DNA of 18,364 nucleotides from JAFMKE01 sp964655225 (lineage in GTDB: Bacteria; Bacteroidota; Bacteroidia; Chitinophagales; UBA8649): positions 1 to 18,364 of the forward strand of contig CAZZMB010000043.1 in NCBI GenBank assembly GCA_964655225.1, written 5' to 3'. The first letter of the stretch is position 1, and each line of letters begins with the position of its first letter. Both the position numbers and the translations under genes were made by a program. Shown piece after piece: positions 1-7,020 of this stretch. The notes beneath the pieces were generated by a model. That model saw only the letters and a list, made by a program, of their open reading frames with translations. It did no database searches and was not told the origin of the DNA.

Positions 1-105
1 CCATTGCCCCTTGTTTTCGGTAAACTGCAAGCCATCATTGATGGCTAAGGAAATGAGCCATATAAAATTGAACAAGAGTAAGAAAAGGAGCCGATTAAGA
101 ATCAT
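1..105 (-). CDS. N-terminus of a secreted protein with 'ENKGQW' motif (partial)
   Basis: The reverse strand opens with ATG at 105-103 and stays open for 35 codons to the window edge. The translation starts with a short basic tip (Asn4, Arg5), then a Leu/Phe-rich hydrophobic core (residues 6-20), a likely signal-peptidase region near Ser19-Ala21, and then the mature start with F-T-E-N-K-G-Q-W at residues 28-35. An 'ENKGQW' motif directly after a signal peptide is typical of large Bacteroidota extracellular proteins that begin with a DUF7948-type domain and often end in a type IX secretion or gliding-motility C-terminal domain. Secretion is a firm inference from the signal peptide. The size, C-terminal domains and T9SS use are unknown because the gene runs off the left edge. 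It diverges from the peptide transporter gene at 176. Confidence 0.7.
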   Translation of the reverse strand, partial: MILNRLLFLLLFNFIWLISLAINDGLQFTENKGQW

Positions 106-175
106 TTTTCAAAAAAGATTTAATAAATAAATATACATATATTTAGGCTTTAATTTTTGCCATAAATCCAGAACC

Positions 176-1534
176 ATGTCTCAGCAAAATTTTAAATTTC
201 CAAAAGGCATTCCATATATTATCGGTAACGAGGCAGCGGAACGATATAGTTTTTATGGAATGAAGGCTATATTTGTCGTTTTTCTTACCAGATTTATCAC
301 CAATACTGCAGGAGAGCTAGCTGTTTTCGATGAAACAGATGCCAAATTTTGGTTGCATATTTTTATTTTCTCCACGTATGGATTGTCTTTGGCTGGTGCA
401 TTTTTTGCTGACGTATACCTTGGTAAATACAAGACAATTATGAGCCTATCGATTGTTTATTGTATTGGTCATTTTATACTTGCTCTTTTTGAAAATCAGT
501 ATGGGTTTTTTATTGGATGCAGTTTAATTGCAATAGGCGCTGGAGGAATTAAACCCTGTGTATCTGCGCATGTTGGTGATCAATTCAATGCATCCAATTC
601 GCATTTACTAGATAAGATGTACAACTGGTTTTACTTTTCGATAAATGTCGGTGCCGTAGTGGCCTATTTAAGCGCGGAGCCATTACTGCGCAATGAATAT
701 TTGATTTCAAAAGGCTTAAATAGTGCAGTGGCATTTGGATTGCCAGGAGTCTTGATGGTAATTGCAACGTTTGTATTTTGGTTGGGACGAAATAAATTTG
801 TTCATATTCCACCGGCAGGATGGTCTCTATATGCAAAGGAGTTATTTAGTAAAAAGGGTGCTCAGTTAATCTTAAAACTTTCTCCTATTTATATTTTCCT
901 TGCTGTATTTTGGTCATTGTTTGATCAAACTGCTGGCGCTTGGGTATTGCAGGCTCAATCGGATTTAATGATAAAAACAATGAATTTAGGCTTTACTTCA
1001 ATTACGGTTTACCCCTCACAATTGGGTGTGATGAATGCATTATTTATTGTCATATTTATACCAGTTTTTGCCTACTATGTATACCCTCAATTAGGGAAGG
1101 TAATAAAGCTAAGTTACGTCAATAAAATGTCAATAGGTATGGTCTTAGCCGCGCTAAGTTTCGCATTGATTGCATGGGTTCAAGCTCAAATGGATAACTG
1201 TATTGCCATGAATATTGCTTGGCAAATTTTGGCTTATGTTGTATTGACAGCTGCGGAAATATTTGTATCTATTTCTTCTTTGGAATTCTCGTATACGCAG
1301 GCCCCTAAAGCGCTTAAATCGCTTGTTCTAAGTTTTTGGTTGATCGCTGTTGCCATTGGCAATTTATTTACGGCTTTGGTTAACTTAATTATTAAAAGAC
1401 CAGATGGCACGTTAATGCTAGATGGTGCGGCTTACTTTTGGTTCTTTACCGGATTGATGTTTATAGCTGCTGTTATATTTTTTATAATGAACAGGAACTA
1501 CAAAGAGGAACACTATATTCAGGATCTTACTTAA
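176..1534 (+). CDS. POT-family proton-dependent oligopeptide transporter
   Basis: This is a 452-residue inner-membrane protein of the POT/PTR2 branch of the major facilitator superfamily, which imports di- and tripeptides with protons. The proton-coupling E-x-x-E-R motif is intact near the N-terminus (Glu19, Glu22, Arg23). The PTR2 signature G-A-G-G-I-K-P followed by D-Q-F lies at residues 121-137, including the conserved Lys126. The second signature, F-Y-F-S-I-N-V-G, is at 152-159. A conserved F-W-S-L-F-D-Q-T segment lies near residue 245. Many hydrophobic segments run to the C-terminus, consistent with about 12 helices. At 452 residues it is slightly shorter than the usual 480-500, but no signature is missing. 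The ATG at 176 is chosen because the protein begins just before the first helix, as in homologues. Substrate specificity cannot be read from the sequence. Confidence 0.92.
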   Translation: MSQQNFKFPKGIPYIIGNEAAERYSFYGMKAIFVVFLTRFITNTAGELAVFDETDAKFWLHIFIFSTYGLSLAGAFFADVYLGKYKTIMSLSIVYCIGHFILALFENQYGFFIGCSLIAIGAGGIKPCVSAHVGDQFNASNSHLLDKMYNWFYFSINVGAVVAYLSAEPLLRNEYLISKGLNSAVAFGLPGVLMVIATFVFWLGRNKFVHIPPAGWSLYAKELFSKKGAQLILKLSPIYIFLAVFWSLFDQTAGAWVLQAQSDLMIKTMNLGFTSITVYPSQLGVMNALFIVIFIPVFAYYVYPQLGKVIKLSYVNKMSIGMVLAALSFALIAWVQAQMDNCIAMNIAWQILAYVVLTAAEIFVSISSLEFSYTQAPKALKSLVLSFWLIAVAIGNLFTALVNLIIKRPDGTLMLDGAAYFWFFTGLMFIAAVIFFIMNRNYKEEHYIQDLT

Positions 1535-1556
1535 GGTTTGTAATGATTATGTTTTA

Positions 1557-1573
1557 AGCGATTAGACATCGCT
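1557..1573 (+). other. Small hairpin downstream of the POT gene
   Basis: A-G-C-G-A-T at 1557-1562 pairs with A-T-C-G-C-T at 1568-1573 around a 5-base loop, 22 bases after the transporter stop. No T-run follows, so it is a weak candidate for a 3'-end processing or stabilising structure and not a classical terminator. Confidence 0.3.
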
Positions 1574-1583
1574 AATATAAGAT

Positions 1584-1614
1584 TTGTACTTGAATGTTTT
1601 AGATGTTATCTTTA
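1584..1614 (+). promoter_or_regulatory. Candidate promoter for the acyl-CoA synthetase gene
   Basis: TTG at 1584-1586 and TATCTTTA at 1607-1614 are separated by 20 bases. This resembles the Bacteroidota -33 TTG / -7 TAnnTTTG pattern with one mismatch (final A instead of G). It lies 33 bases before the start codon at 1647. The same TATCTTTA box appears before pdhB. In DNA this AT-rich such matches arise by chance, so the call is tentative. Confidence 0.35.
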
Positions 1615-1646
1615 AACAATAATCCATAAAAAATCAAGCTATACCC

Positions 1647-3404
1647 ATGAAAGACTACACTAGATTATTTGATATTTTAAAGTATCAGGAGCAAAAGTAT
1701 CCACGATTTGATTGTTTGAATTATAAATACAATGGGAAGTGGAGAAATTATAGTACCTCCGAAGTCAATGAAATTATTGATAAGGTCAGTAAGGCATTTG
1801 TAAAGGCAGGTATTCAGAAGGGAGATAAAGTTGCTTTAATTTCGAATAATAGACCGGAATGGAACTTTATTGATAATGGAATGCTTCAAGTGGGTGCCGT
1901 CAATGTTCCAATTTATCCTACGATTTCAAAAGATGAATATGCTTATATCTTCGACGATGCTCAGATAAAAATGGTTTTTGTAGCGGATGCAGGACTTTAT
2001 GAAAAAATAGATGCGATTAAAGATCGCTTGCCTTCTCTAGAAAAGATCTACTCATTTGATGAAGTAGTGGGTTGTGATAATTGGGAAACCTTTCTAAAAG
2101 ATGGTGAGGATGTTGACATTGTGGAAGTTCATAAACGTGCGAATGAGATACATCCCGAAGAAATGGCTACAATTATTTATACTTCTGGTACAACGGGCAA
2201 ACCAAAAGGGGTAATGATATCTCATTTCAATATTGTCAGTAATATTAAGACAGTTTTAACCTTATTGCCATTAACTAAAGATAACCATGCGCTGAGTTTC
2301 TTGCCACTTTGCCATATTTTTGAACGTGTGGTAACCTACACCTATTTTGCAACAGGCACAGGGTGCTATTATGCGACAAGTCTTGAGACGCTTACAGATG
2401 ACTTAAAGGATGTGAAACCTCATTTCTTTTCAACTGTTCCTCGATTGTTAGAAAAAGTATATGATAAGATCGTTAGTAAAGGTATGGAGCTTACTGGCTT
2501 GAAGAAAAAACTATTCTTTTGGGCTTTGGATATAGCTTCTAATGAATACCATGAAGATTATCAGCCAGGCTTGCGATTTAAAATTGCAGATAAGTTGATT
2601 TTCAGCAAATGGAGAGAAGCATTGGGCGGCAACGTAATTGGAATAGTAACAGGAGCTGCTGCTCTTCAAGAAAGATTAGCTAGGGTATTTAGTGCTGCTG
2701 GTATAGCGATACGAGAAGGATACGGTCAGACCGAATCTGCAGTGGTGATTACCGTTAACCGATTTGAGCCTGGAGGATTTAAGTTCGGAACTGTTGGGCC
2801 TGTATTGCCAGATATGGAAATGAAGTTTGCTGAGAATGGAGAGATATTATGTAAGGGACCAAGTGTCATGATGGGGTATTACAATCAACCAGAGGAAACT
2901 GCCAAAACAATTGATAAAGATGGCTGGTTACACACTGGAGATGTAGGCAAGCTGGTTGATGGAAAGTTCCTGAAAATAACGGATAGAGTGAAGGCCTTAT
3001 TCAAAACTTCTGGAGGCAAATATGTCGCTCCTCAAGTGATTGAAGAAAAAATGAAAGAATCAATTTTTGTAGAGCAAATAATGGTTGTTGGGGAGAATGA
3101 GAAATTTGTGAGTGCTCTGATTGTTCCTTCTTTCTTGAATTTATCGGAATGGTGTTCTAAAAGTGCATTGGATTGTTCTACCAAAGAATCCATGGTAAAA
3201 GCGCCTGAAGTTTTAGCCCTTTTAAAAGAAGAGGTAGAACGTTTAAATGAAAGTTTTGGTAAGGTGGAGAAAGTCAAGAAATTTGAATTGTTAGTCGATG
3301 AATGGTCCATTGAAACAGGAGAATTAACGCCGACGATGAAGGTTAAACGCAAGGTGGTTAAAGAGCGTTATAAAGATTTGATTAAGGCTATCTATAACAT
3401 ATAG
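1647..3404 (+). CDS. Long-chain fatty acid--CoA ligase (AMP-forming)
   Basis: This 585-residue adenylate-forming enzyme activates fatty acids to acyl-CoA via an acyl-AMP intermediate. The ATP-binding loop Y-T-S-G-T-T-G-K-P-K-G is at residues 178-188. The adenine/acyl motif Y-G-Q-T-E is at 359-363, the H-T-G-D motif with Asp432 at 429-432, the hinge region I-T-D-R with Arg447 at 444-447, and a C-terminal T-P-T-M-K-V-K-R segment holds the expected catalytic lysine (Lys565 or Lys567). Length and motif order match the long-chain acyl-CoA synthetase (FadD15-like/FAA1-like) group of Bacteroidota. There is no signal peptide or membrane helix, so it is cytoplasmic or peripherally membrane-bound. It is probably transcribed alone, with its own candidate promoter. 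Chain-length preference cannot be judged. Confidence 0.93.
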   Translation: MKDYTRLFDILKYQEQKYPRFDCLNYKYNGKWRNYSTSEVNEIIDKVSKAFVKAGIQKGDKVALISNNRPEWNFIDNGMLQVGAVNVPIYPTISKDEYAYIFDDAQIKMVFVADAGLYEKIDAIKDRLPSLEKIYSFDEVVGCDNWETFLKDGEDVDIVEVHKRANEIHPEEMATIIYTSGTTGKPKGVMISHFNIVSNIKTVLTLLPLTKDNHALSFLPLCHIFERVVTYTYFATGTGCYYATSLETLTDDLKDVKPHFFSTVPRLLEKVYDKIVSKGMELTGLKKKLFFWALDIASNEYHEDYQPGLRFKIADKLIFSKWREALGGNVIGIVTGAAALQERLARVFSAAGIAIREGYGQTESAVVITVNRFEPGGFKFGTVGPVLPDMEMKFAENGEILCKGPSVMMGYYNQPEETAKTIDKDGWLHTGDVGKLVDGKFLKITDRVKALFKTSGGKYVAPQVIEEKMKESIFVEQIMVVGENEKFVSALIVPSFLNLSEWCSKSALDCSTKESMVKAPEVLALLKEEVERLNESFGKVEKVKKFELLVDEWSIETGELTPTMKVKRKVVKERYKDLIKAIYNI

Positions 3405-3500
3405 TTAAATACAGTAAATTTATCATTGCCGAAGTCGGATTTGCTGGGGTTGATTGTTCGCCTCGGCAAACAACTTCTCCCATGGCACCAAAATGAACTA
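3405..3500. other. Convergent intergenic region with overlapping inverted repeats
   Basis: Between the acyl-CoA synthetase stop and the convergent gene ending at 3501, this stretch is locally richer in G and C. T-T-G-C-C-G-A (3426-3432) can pair with T-C-G-G-C-A-A (3463-3469). T-T-T-G-C-T-G-G-G-G (3440-3449) can instead pair, with two G-T pairs, with C-C-T-C-G-G-C-A-A-A (3461-3470). A third hairpin (3486-3493 with 3505-3512) straddles the stop codon of the reverse gene. None is followed by a T-run, so a terminator role is plausible but not shown. Confidence 0.35.
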
Positions 3501-4247
3501 TCAGTTTTGGTGGTACTTCTTCTCTAGTTCCTCTAAAAAATCGTTTTCCGCTTTGATAATAAGTACAATCATTTCTCTTTTTTCTGCCTCACTCATGTTG
3601 TCAAAAAGATGGTATCCATTATCTAAAATATCGATGCCAATTTTCAAGGCATTTATCTCTTCTTTTGAAAAAAAGTCTTTTTGTTCATTCATTTTTTTAA
3701 CAAGCTCAGTTAAGATTGCTGTAGTCTTTTTTAGTAACTTACTATCGGTAAGCGCGTTGAGTAAATCCTCCATTTCACCAATGAAATCCCGTAATTCATC
3801 TAGAGGTAAATCAGCTAATATTTCTTCAAAAAGTTCATCACTTATAGGAAGTTTGACTTTTTTCTTCTTTGCAATAGCAACAAGTTCGTTTTCGAATCTT
3901 GAAGCTGCCTTGAAACTTTTCAAGGCTTGAAACCCTGCCTTTATGGCTTTTGGGAATTGCCATCCAAAGTTAAAAATTATTCCAGGAGCATCACCAAGCA
4001 ATTTCAATAGCTGCCCAGGATTCTTAATATGCTTATCCAAATCATCAAATGCATCTTTTAAGATTTTACGCTGATCTTTCGGGGGATAGATGTAATCAAG
4101 GAAGTATGACTTCACTTTATCTATGAGCACAGGAGTCACACTTTCATCAAGAATGAACTTCTCTTCTAAAGAATCAAACTCATATCGTTGAGAAACCAAT
4201 ATGCGATACTTCTCAATCATTTCATCCAATAAGACTTTCTTCTCCAT
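3501..4247 (-). CDS. Unrecognised alpha-helical protein, 248 aa
   Basis: I do not recognise this family. The protein is rich in Lys, Glu, Leu, Asp and Ile and looks almost entirely alpha-helical and cytoplasmic, with no signal peptide and no true membrane helix. A less charged stretch near residues 86-105 (A-P-G-I-I-F-N-F-G-W-Q-F-P) with a following basic segment could be a hydrophobic hairpin or membrane-touching element. The C-terminal half alternates acidic and basic helices and could form a helical bundle or coiled coil. The ATG at 4247-4245 is the first start in the frame and gives a polar Met-Glu-Lys-Lys opening. Codon use resembles the neighbours, so it is a real gene and not a shadow. 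It lies 86 bases downstream of the small heat-shock gene on the same strand, with a hairpin between, so read-through co-expression is possible. Confidence 0.8.
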   Translation of the reverse strand: MEKKVLLDEMIEKYRILVSQRYEFDSLEEKFILDESVTPVLIDKVKSYFLDYIYPPKDQRKILKDAFDDLDKHIKNPGQLLKLLGDAPGIIFNFGWQFPKAIKAGFQALKSFKAASRFENELVAIAKKKKVKLPISDELFEEILADLPLDELRDFIGEMEDLLNALTDSKLLKKTTAILTELVKKMNEQKDFFSKEEINALKIGIDILDNGYHLFDNMSEAEKREMIVLIIKAENDFLEELEKKYHQN

Positions 4248-4285
4248 AAATTGATTATTATACCATAAAGTTAGGCTTTAAAATA

Positions 4286-4321
4286 CAAATAAGCGCGCTG
4301 ATAAGGCAGAACGCTTATTTG
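4286..4321 (-). terminator. Hairpin after the small heat-shock gene
   Basis: A perfect 10-base inverted repeat (C-A-A-A-T-A-A-G-C-G at 4286-4295 with C-G-C-T-T-A-T-T-T-G at 4312-4321) encloses a 16-base spacer that can form a small inner CTG/CAG stem. It begins 13 bases after the Hsp20 stop on the reverse strand. On that strand the stem is followed by TATTTT, a weak T-tract. It may be a leaky terminator or an mRNA 3'-stabilising element between hsp20 and the gene at 3501-4247. Confidence 0.55.
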
Positions 4322-4333
4322 CGAAAATGATTA

Positions 4334-4768
4334 TTATTTGATGGATATGTGCTTTACTTTATTTTTAAGTGGCTCTTCTTTTTTTGGTAGAGTTAGTATT
4401 AGTATTCCTTGAACTGTACTAGCATCGATATTTTCTATGTCTACACTTTCAGGCAAGGTAAAGCTTCTACTAAAACTTGTAGGACTAAACTCTCTTCGAG
4501 TATAAGTATCTAGTTTTTCTTCGCTTTTCTCGTTATTTTCAGAAGAAATGATCAGTATATTTTTATCAAGCTTGATAGATAAATCTTCTTTTTTATATCC
4601 TGGTAAAGCTAATTCAAGAGTATATGTTTTATCCCCATCTTTTATGTTTACCGGAGGAAATTGACGTTTAAAACTAGTATTTCTGCTGTTTTCTGTCAAA
4701 AATAAATCGTTAAATATTGAAGGGTAACTTCTTGATCTAGCATTTGTTTTTTTTATTAAATTTCTCAT
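4334..4768 (-). CDS. Small heat-shock protein, Hsp20/alpha-crystallin family
   Basis: This 144-residue ATP-independent holdase chaperone binds unfolding proteins in the cytoplasm. A short polar N-terminal arm (1-37) precedes an alpha-crystallin domain at about 38-130. The domain carries the N-I-K-D-G-D-K-T-Y opening, the L-E-L-A-L-P-G-Y-K-K-E-D strand pair, the F-S-R-S-F-T-L-P segment, and the family-defining G-I-L-I-L-T-L-P-K at 121-129. A C-terminal I-x-I anchor (Ile141-Ser-Ile143), which docks neighbouring dimers into oligomers, is present. Length is normal for bacterial Hsp20. A candidate promoter sits 37 bases upstream, and a strong terminator separates the gene from DUF6580 behind it, so it is an independent unit. 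I see no clear CIRCE element. Confidence 0.93.
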   Translation of the reverse strand: MRNLIKKTNARSRSYPSIFNDLFLTENSRNTSFKRQFPPVNIKDGDKTYTLELALPGYKKEDLSIKLDKNILIISSENNEKSEEKLDTYTRREFSPTSFSRSFTLPESVDIENIDASTVQGILILTLPKKEEPLKNKVKHISIK

Positions 4769-4804
4769 AATTTTTTTATTTTATTAAATTCAAAAACAAC
4801 GCTT

Positions 4805-4836
4805 CAAATTAAGTACCAAGAGGATTCTTTGGACAA
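4805..4836 (-). promoter_or_regulatory. Candidate promoter of the hsp20 gene
   Basis: On the reverse strand, TTG (4836-4834) and TTAATTTG (4812-4805) are 21 bases apart. The second box matches TAnnTTTG except for one base, and lies 36 bases before the start codon. The spacing fits the Bacteroidota housekeeping promoter, but the match is imperfect. Confidence 0.35.
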
Positions 4837-4850
4837 GGTGCTATATAAAC

Positions 4851-4885
4851 ACAAAAAAGAGCGACATAATGTCGCTCTTTTTTGT
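4851..4885. terminator. Strong intrinsic terminator, bidirectional shape
   Basis: A 16-base perfect stem (4851-4866 with 4870-4885) has a 3-base TAA loop. The G/C-rich heart GAGCGAC/GTCGCTC is flanked by A6 on one arm and T6 on the other, so it can act as a rho-independent terminator in both directions. It lies 18 bases past the DUF6580 stop and ends that reverse-strand transcript before hsp20. Confidence 0.9.
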
Positions 4886-4903
4886 AAATTCATGACAATT
4901 TGT

Positions 4904-5473
4904 CTATCTTACTATGTTGAATCGATTCGCTATTTGATCATTGTAGCTTCCGTAGACATACATTGCACCGAAAAACATACTGGTATAAATCATATCTGAA
5001 AGAAATGTAGCTTGGTAAAAGGGAATAGCCATGGTATAACAATCAATCAGCCCTTGAATGGTTTTTGGATATAACATACCATTCATCCAAACTCCAAAAT
5101 TTGAAACGATAAAAAACACTAAACTTGCACCGGTACTTCCTAAAATAATTTTGGATACCGACAATTTTTTTAGTAAGAATCCACCCAAAACGACAATAAT
5201 TATTAAAGCTATGACTGAAAACAATTGATCTAAGGTAAACCATGAGATCTTTTCCGATGTTGCGTATCTGGTATTGTTTAAAAACAAATCACTTAACCAC
5301 CAAGCAGTAACTGGTAAAATTAAAGCCAGTGATTTTCGCTTGTAGAAAGCAACTGCAAATAGCGCTATTGCACCCATTGGAGCAAAATTAGGGATGTGGG
5401 GAAGGAGTCGAGCTATGACGCCAAAAACTACAATTGCCGTAATCAGTAATATACTTTTGTTTAAAGCTTTCAT
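4904..5473 (-). CDS. DUF6580-type integral membrane protein
   Basis: This 189-residue inner-membrane protein has about five or six hydrophobic segments (roughly residues 8-24, 31-45, 50-62, 83-102, 110-130 and 150-175). The pattern I-P-N-F-A-P-M-G-A-I-A-L-F near residue 27, the central S-N-F-G-V-W segment, and the Y-P-K-T-I-Q-G-L followed by C-Y-x-x-A-I-P-F are what I associate with DUF6580. That family is described as a putative transport protein related in fold to the substrate-binding S components of ECF vitamin transporters. The substrate is not known, and no ECF A or T component lies in the window. The gene has its own well-formed promoter and terminator. It diverges from citrate synthase, which probably reflects only shared promoter space. 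Membrane location is certain; family assignment is from recall. Confidence 0.8.
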   Translation of the reverse strand: MKALNKSILLITAIVVFGVIARLLPHIPNFAPMGAIALFAVAFYKRKSLALILPVTAWWLSDLFLNNTRYATSEKISWFTLDQLFSVIALIIIVVLGGFLLKKLSVSKIILGSTGASLVFFIVSNFGVWMNGMLYPKTIQGLIDCYTMAIPFYQATFLSDMIYTSMFFGAMYVYGSYNDQIANRFNIVR

Positions 5474-5501
5474 AGGCTAGTTTTGATAACTTGATGGATT
5501 A

Positions 5502-5531
5502 CAAAAATACAACGTCTAAACATTAAATCAA
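5502..5531 (-). promoter_or_regulatory. Promoter of the DUF6580 gene
   Basis: On the reverse strand, TTG (5531-5529) is followed after 19 bases by TATTTTTG (5509-5502). This is an exact match to the Bacteroidota -33 TTG / -7 TAnnTTTG promoter with ideal spacing, 28 bases before the start codon. It is the best promoter match I found in the window. Confidence 0.65.
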
Positions 5532-5592
5532 AACGAATGATATTTTTTAATTCTACTCGTCAAAATAGCTTTTATTTAAGTTTTAATTTTCG

Positions 5593-5600
5593 TAAATTTG
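5593..5600 (+). promoter_or_regulatory. Candidate -7 element of the citrate synthase promoter
   Basis: TAAATTTG is an exact TAnnTTTG match 49 bases before the start codon, giving a leader of about 40 bases. I see no TTG at the expected -33 distance, so the support is a single box. Confidence 0.45.
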
Positions 5601-5642
5601 CCAAGCGAATTTATTAAAATTTTACTTCAATCTAAAACCCTA

Positions 5643-5648
5643 AGAAGG
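5643..5648 (+). promoter_or_regulatory. Shine-Dalgarno-like site before gltA
   Basis: AGAAGG ends one base before the ATG at 5650. Most genes here lack a purine-rich ribosome site. The spacing is shorter than usual for a functional Shine-Dalgarno pairing. Confidence 0.3.
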
Positions 5649-5649
5649 T

Positions 5650-6936
5650 ATGTCTGAAACTGCAAAGTTTATATTAGGTGATAAAACACACGAGTTTCCT
5701 GTTCACGTAGGAACGGAAAATGAGAAAGGAATTGATATTAGTACCTTAAGAGGGGTGAGTGGTTATGTAACTTATGATGTCGGTTATAAAAACACGGGTG
5801 CTACAAAAAGTAGTATCACATATATTAGTGGAGAAGAGGGTATTTTAAGATATAGAGGATACAACATCGAGGAACTAGCAAACAAAGCGAGTTTCTTGGA
5901 AGTAGCTTATCTATTGCTGGAAGGTGAACTACCGACTGCATCTGAATTGTCAAGTTTTGAAGAAGAAATCACACGCCATACACTCGTAAATGAAAAATTG
6001 AAATTTGTTTTTGATGCTCTTCCTAGCGGGGCGCATCCTATGGGTCAATTAATGACTATGTTAAGTATGTTTTCGGCATATTATCCTGAAGCCTTAAACC
6101 CTCATCGCAGTGAAGAGGACAGAAAATTAACAATTATCCGCTTGTTGTCGAAGATGCCAACTCTTGTGGCGATGATAATGAAAAATAAACAGGGTCATCC
6201 CATTGTATATCCTAAAAATAAGTTGGGTTACGTTGAGAACTTCTTACAAATGACTTTTGGTCATGTTACTGAAGATTATACAATTGATCCAGTTGTGGTA
6301 AGTGCGATGAACAAGCTCTTAATCTTACATGCTGATCACGAGCAAAACTGTTCTGCATCCGCAGTTCGTTTAGTTGCATCTTCTAATGCAAATTTGTACG
6401 CGTCAGTTGGTGCTGGAGTTGCTGCTTTATGGGGGCCGCTTCATGGTGGAGCCAATCAGAAAGTTCTGGAAATGCTCGAAGCCATTAAAGAAGATGGCGG
6501 AGATACGGACAAATGGTTAAATAAAGCAAAAGATAAGAACGACTCTTTTAGATTAATGGGTTTTGGTCATCGGGTGTATAAAAACTTCGATCCTCGAGCT
6601 AAGATTATTAAAAAATCTGCCGATGAAATTTTAGAAAAAATGGGTATCAATGATCCAATACTTGAAATAGCTAAAAAGTTAGAACAAGCTGCTTTAAATG
6701 ATAGCTATTTTATCGATAGAAAATTGTTTCCTAATGTAGACTTTTACTCTGGTATTATCTACAGAGCTTTGGGGTTTCCTGTAGAAATGTTTACGGTTTT
6801 GTTTGCTCTAGGGCGTTTGCCAGGTTGGATGGCGCAATGGAAAGAATTAAGAGCTGAAGGTCAACCTATTGGACGACCAAGACAAATATATGTTGGTACT
6901 GCAGAGCGTCCTTTCTTGGATTTTGATAAGCGATAG
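5650..6936 (+). CDS. gltA: Citrate synthase
   Basis: This 428-residue enzyme condenses acetyl-CoA and oxaloacetate to citrate at the entry to the TCA cycle in the cytoplasm. The catalytic triad is readable: His265 in G-P-L-H-G-G-A-N-Q, His307 in G-F-G-H-R-V-Y-K, and Asp364 in P-N-V-D-F-Y-S-G. The G-I-L-R-Y-R-G-Y motif at 64-71 and the G-R-L-P-G-W motif at 388-393 are intact. An N-terminal beta-rich extension (1-35) and the overall length point to the long, hexameric type II form (E. coli-like), which is often NADH-sensitive; that regulation is inferred from type only. It is transcribed alone, with a candidate -7 box upstream and a strong terminator 22 bases after the stop. Confidence 0.97.
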   Translation: MSETAKFILGDKTHEFPVHVGTENEKGIDISTLRGVSGYVTYDVGYKNTGATKSSITYISGEEGILRYRGYNIEELANKASFLEVAYLLLEGELPTASELSSFEEEITRHTLVNEKLKFVFDALPSGAHPMGQLMTMLSMFSAYYPEALNPHRSEEDRKLTIIRLLSKMPTLVAMIMKNKQGHPIVYPKNKLGYVENFLQMTFGHVTEDYTIDPVVVSAMNKLLILHADHEQNCSASAVRLVASSNANLYASVGAGVAALWGPLHGGANQKVLEMLEAIKEDGGDTDKWLNKAKDKNDSFRLMGFGHRVYKNFDPRAKIIKKSADEILEKMGINDPILEIAKKLEQAALNDSYFIDRKLFPNVDFYSGIIYRALGFPVEMFTVLFALGRLPGWMAQWKELRAEGQPIGRPRQIYVGTAERPFLDFDKR

Positions 6937-6958
6937 ATTAAAGTTGTATCAAGACAAA

Positions 6959-7000
6959 TTAAAAACCCCAGCTTAATAATTATTTAACTGGGGTTTTTAA
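6959..7000. terminator. Bidirectional terminator between gltA and the kinase gene
   Basis: The arms A5-C4-A-G (6961-6971) and C-T-G4-T5 (6988-6998) form an 11-base core stem, extended outward by an A-T pair. Past a bulged C6972, TTAA pairs with TTAA (6973-6976 with 6984-6987). Each strand ends in a T-run, so it can stop both the forward citrate synthase transcript and the reverse trpS-kinase transcript. Confidence 0.9.
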
Positions 7001-7020
7001 TTTTTTGTATGATTGCTTAT

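Noticed and set aside
3032..3352. A 106-codon reverse frame inside the acyl-CoA synthetase gene
   Set aside because: It is fully contained in a gene with strong family motifs and has no motif of its own, so it is a shadow frame.
3454..3930. A 158-codon plus-strand frame opposite the unknown helical gene
   Set aside because: Its Ser/Phe-rich composition is the typical antisense image of a Lys/Glu-rich helical protein, and the reverse frame has the better start and codon use.
4261..4333. A CIRCE-type heat-shock operator near hsp20
   Set aside because: The inverted repeat there lies downstream of hsp20, is not the CIRCE sequence, and its position fits a 3' hairpin.
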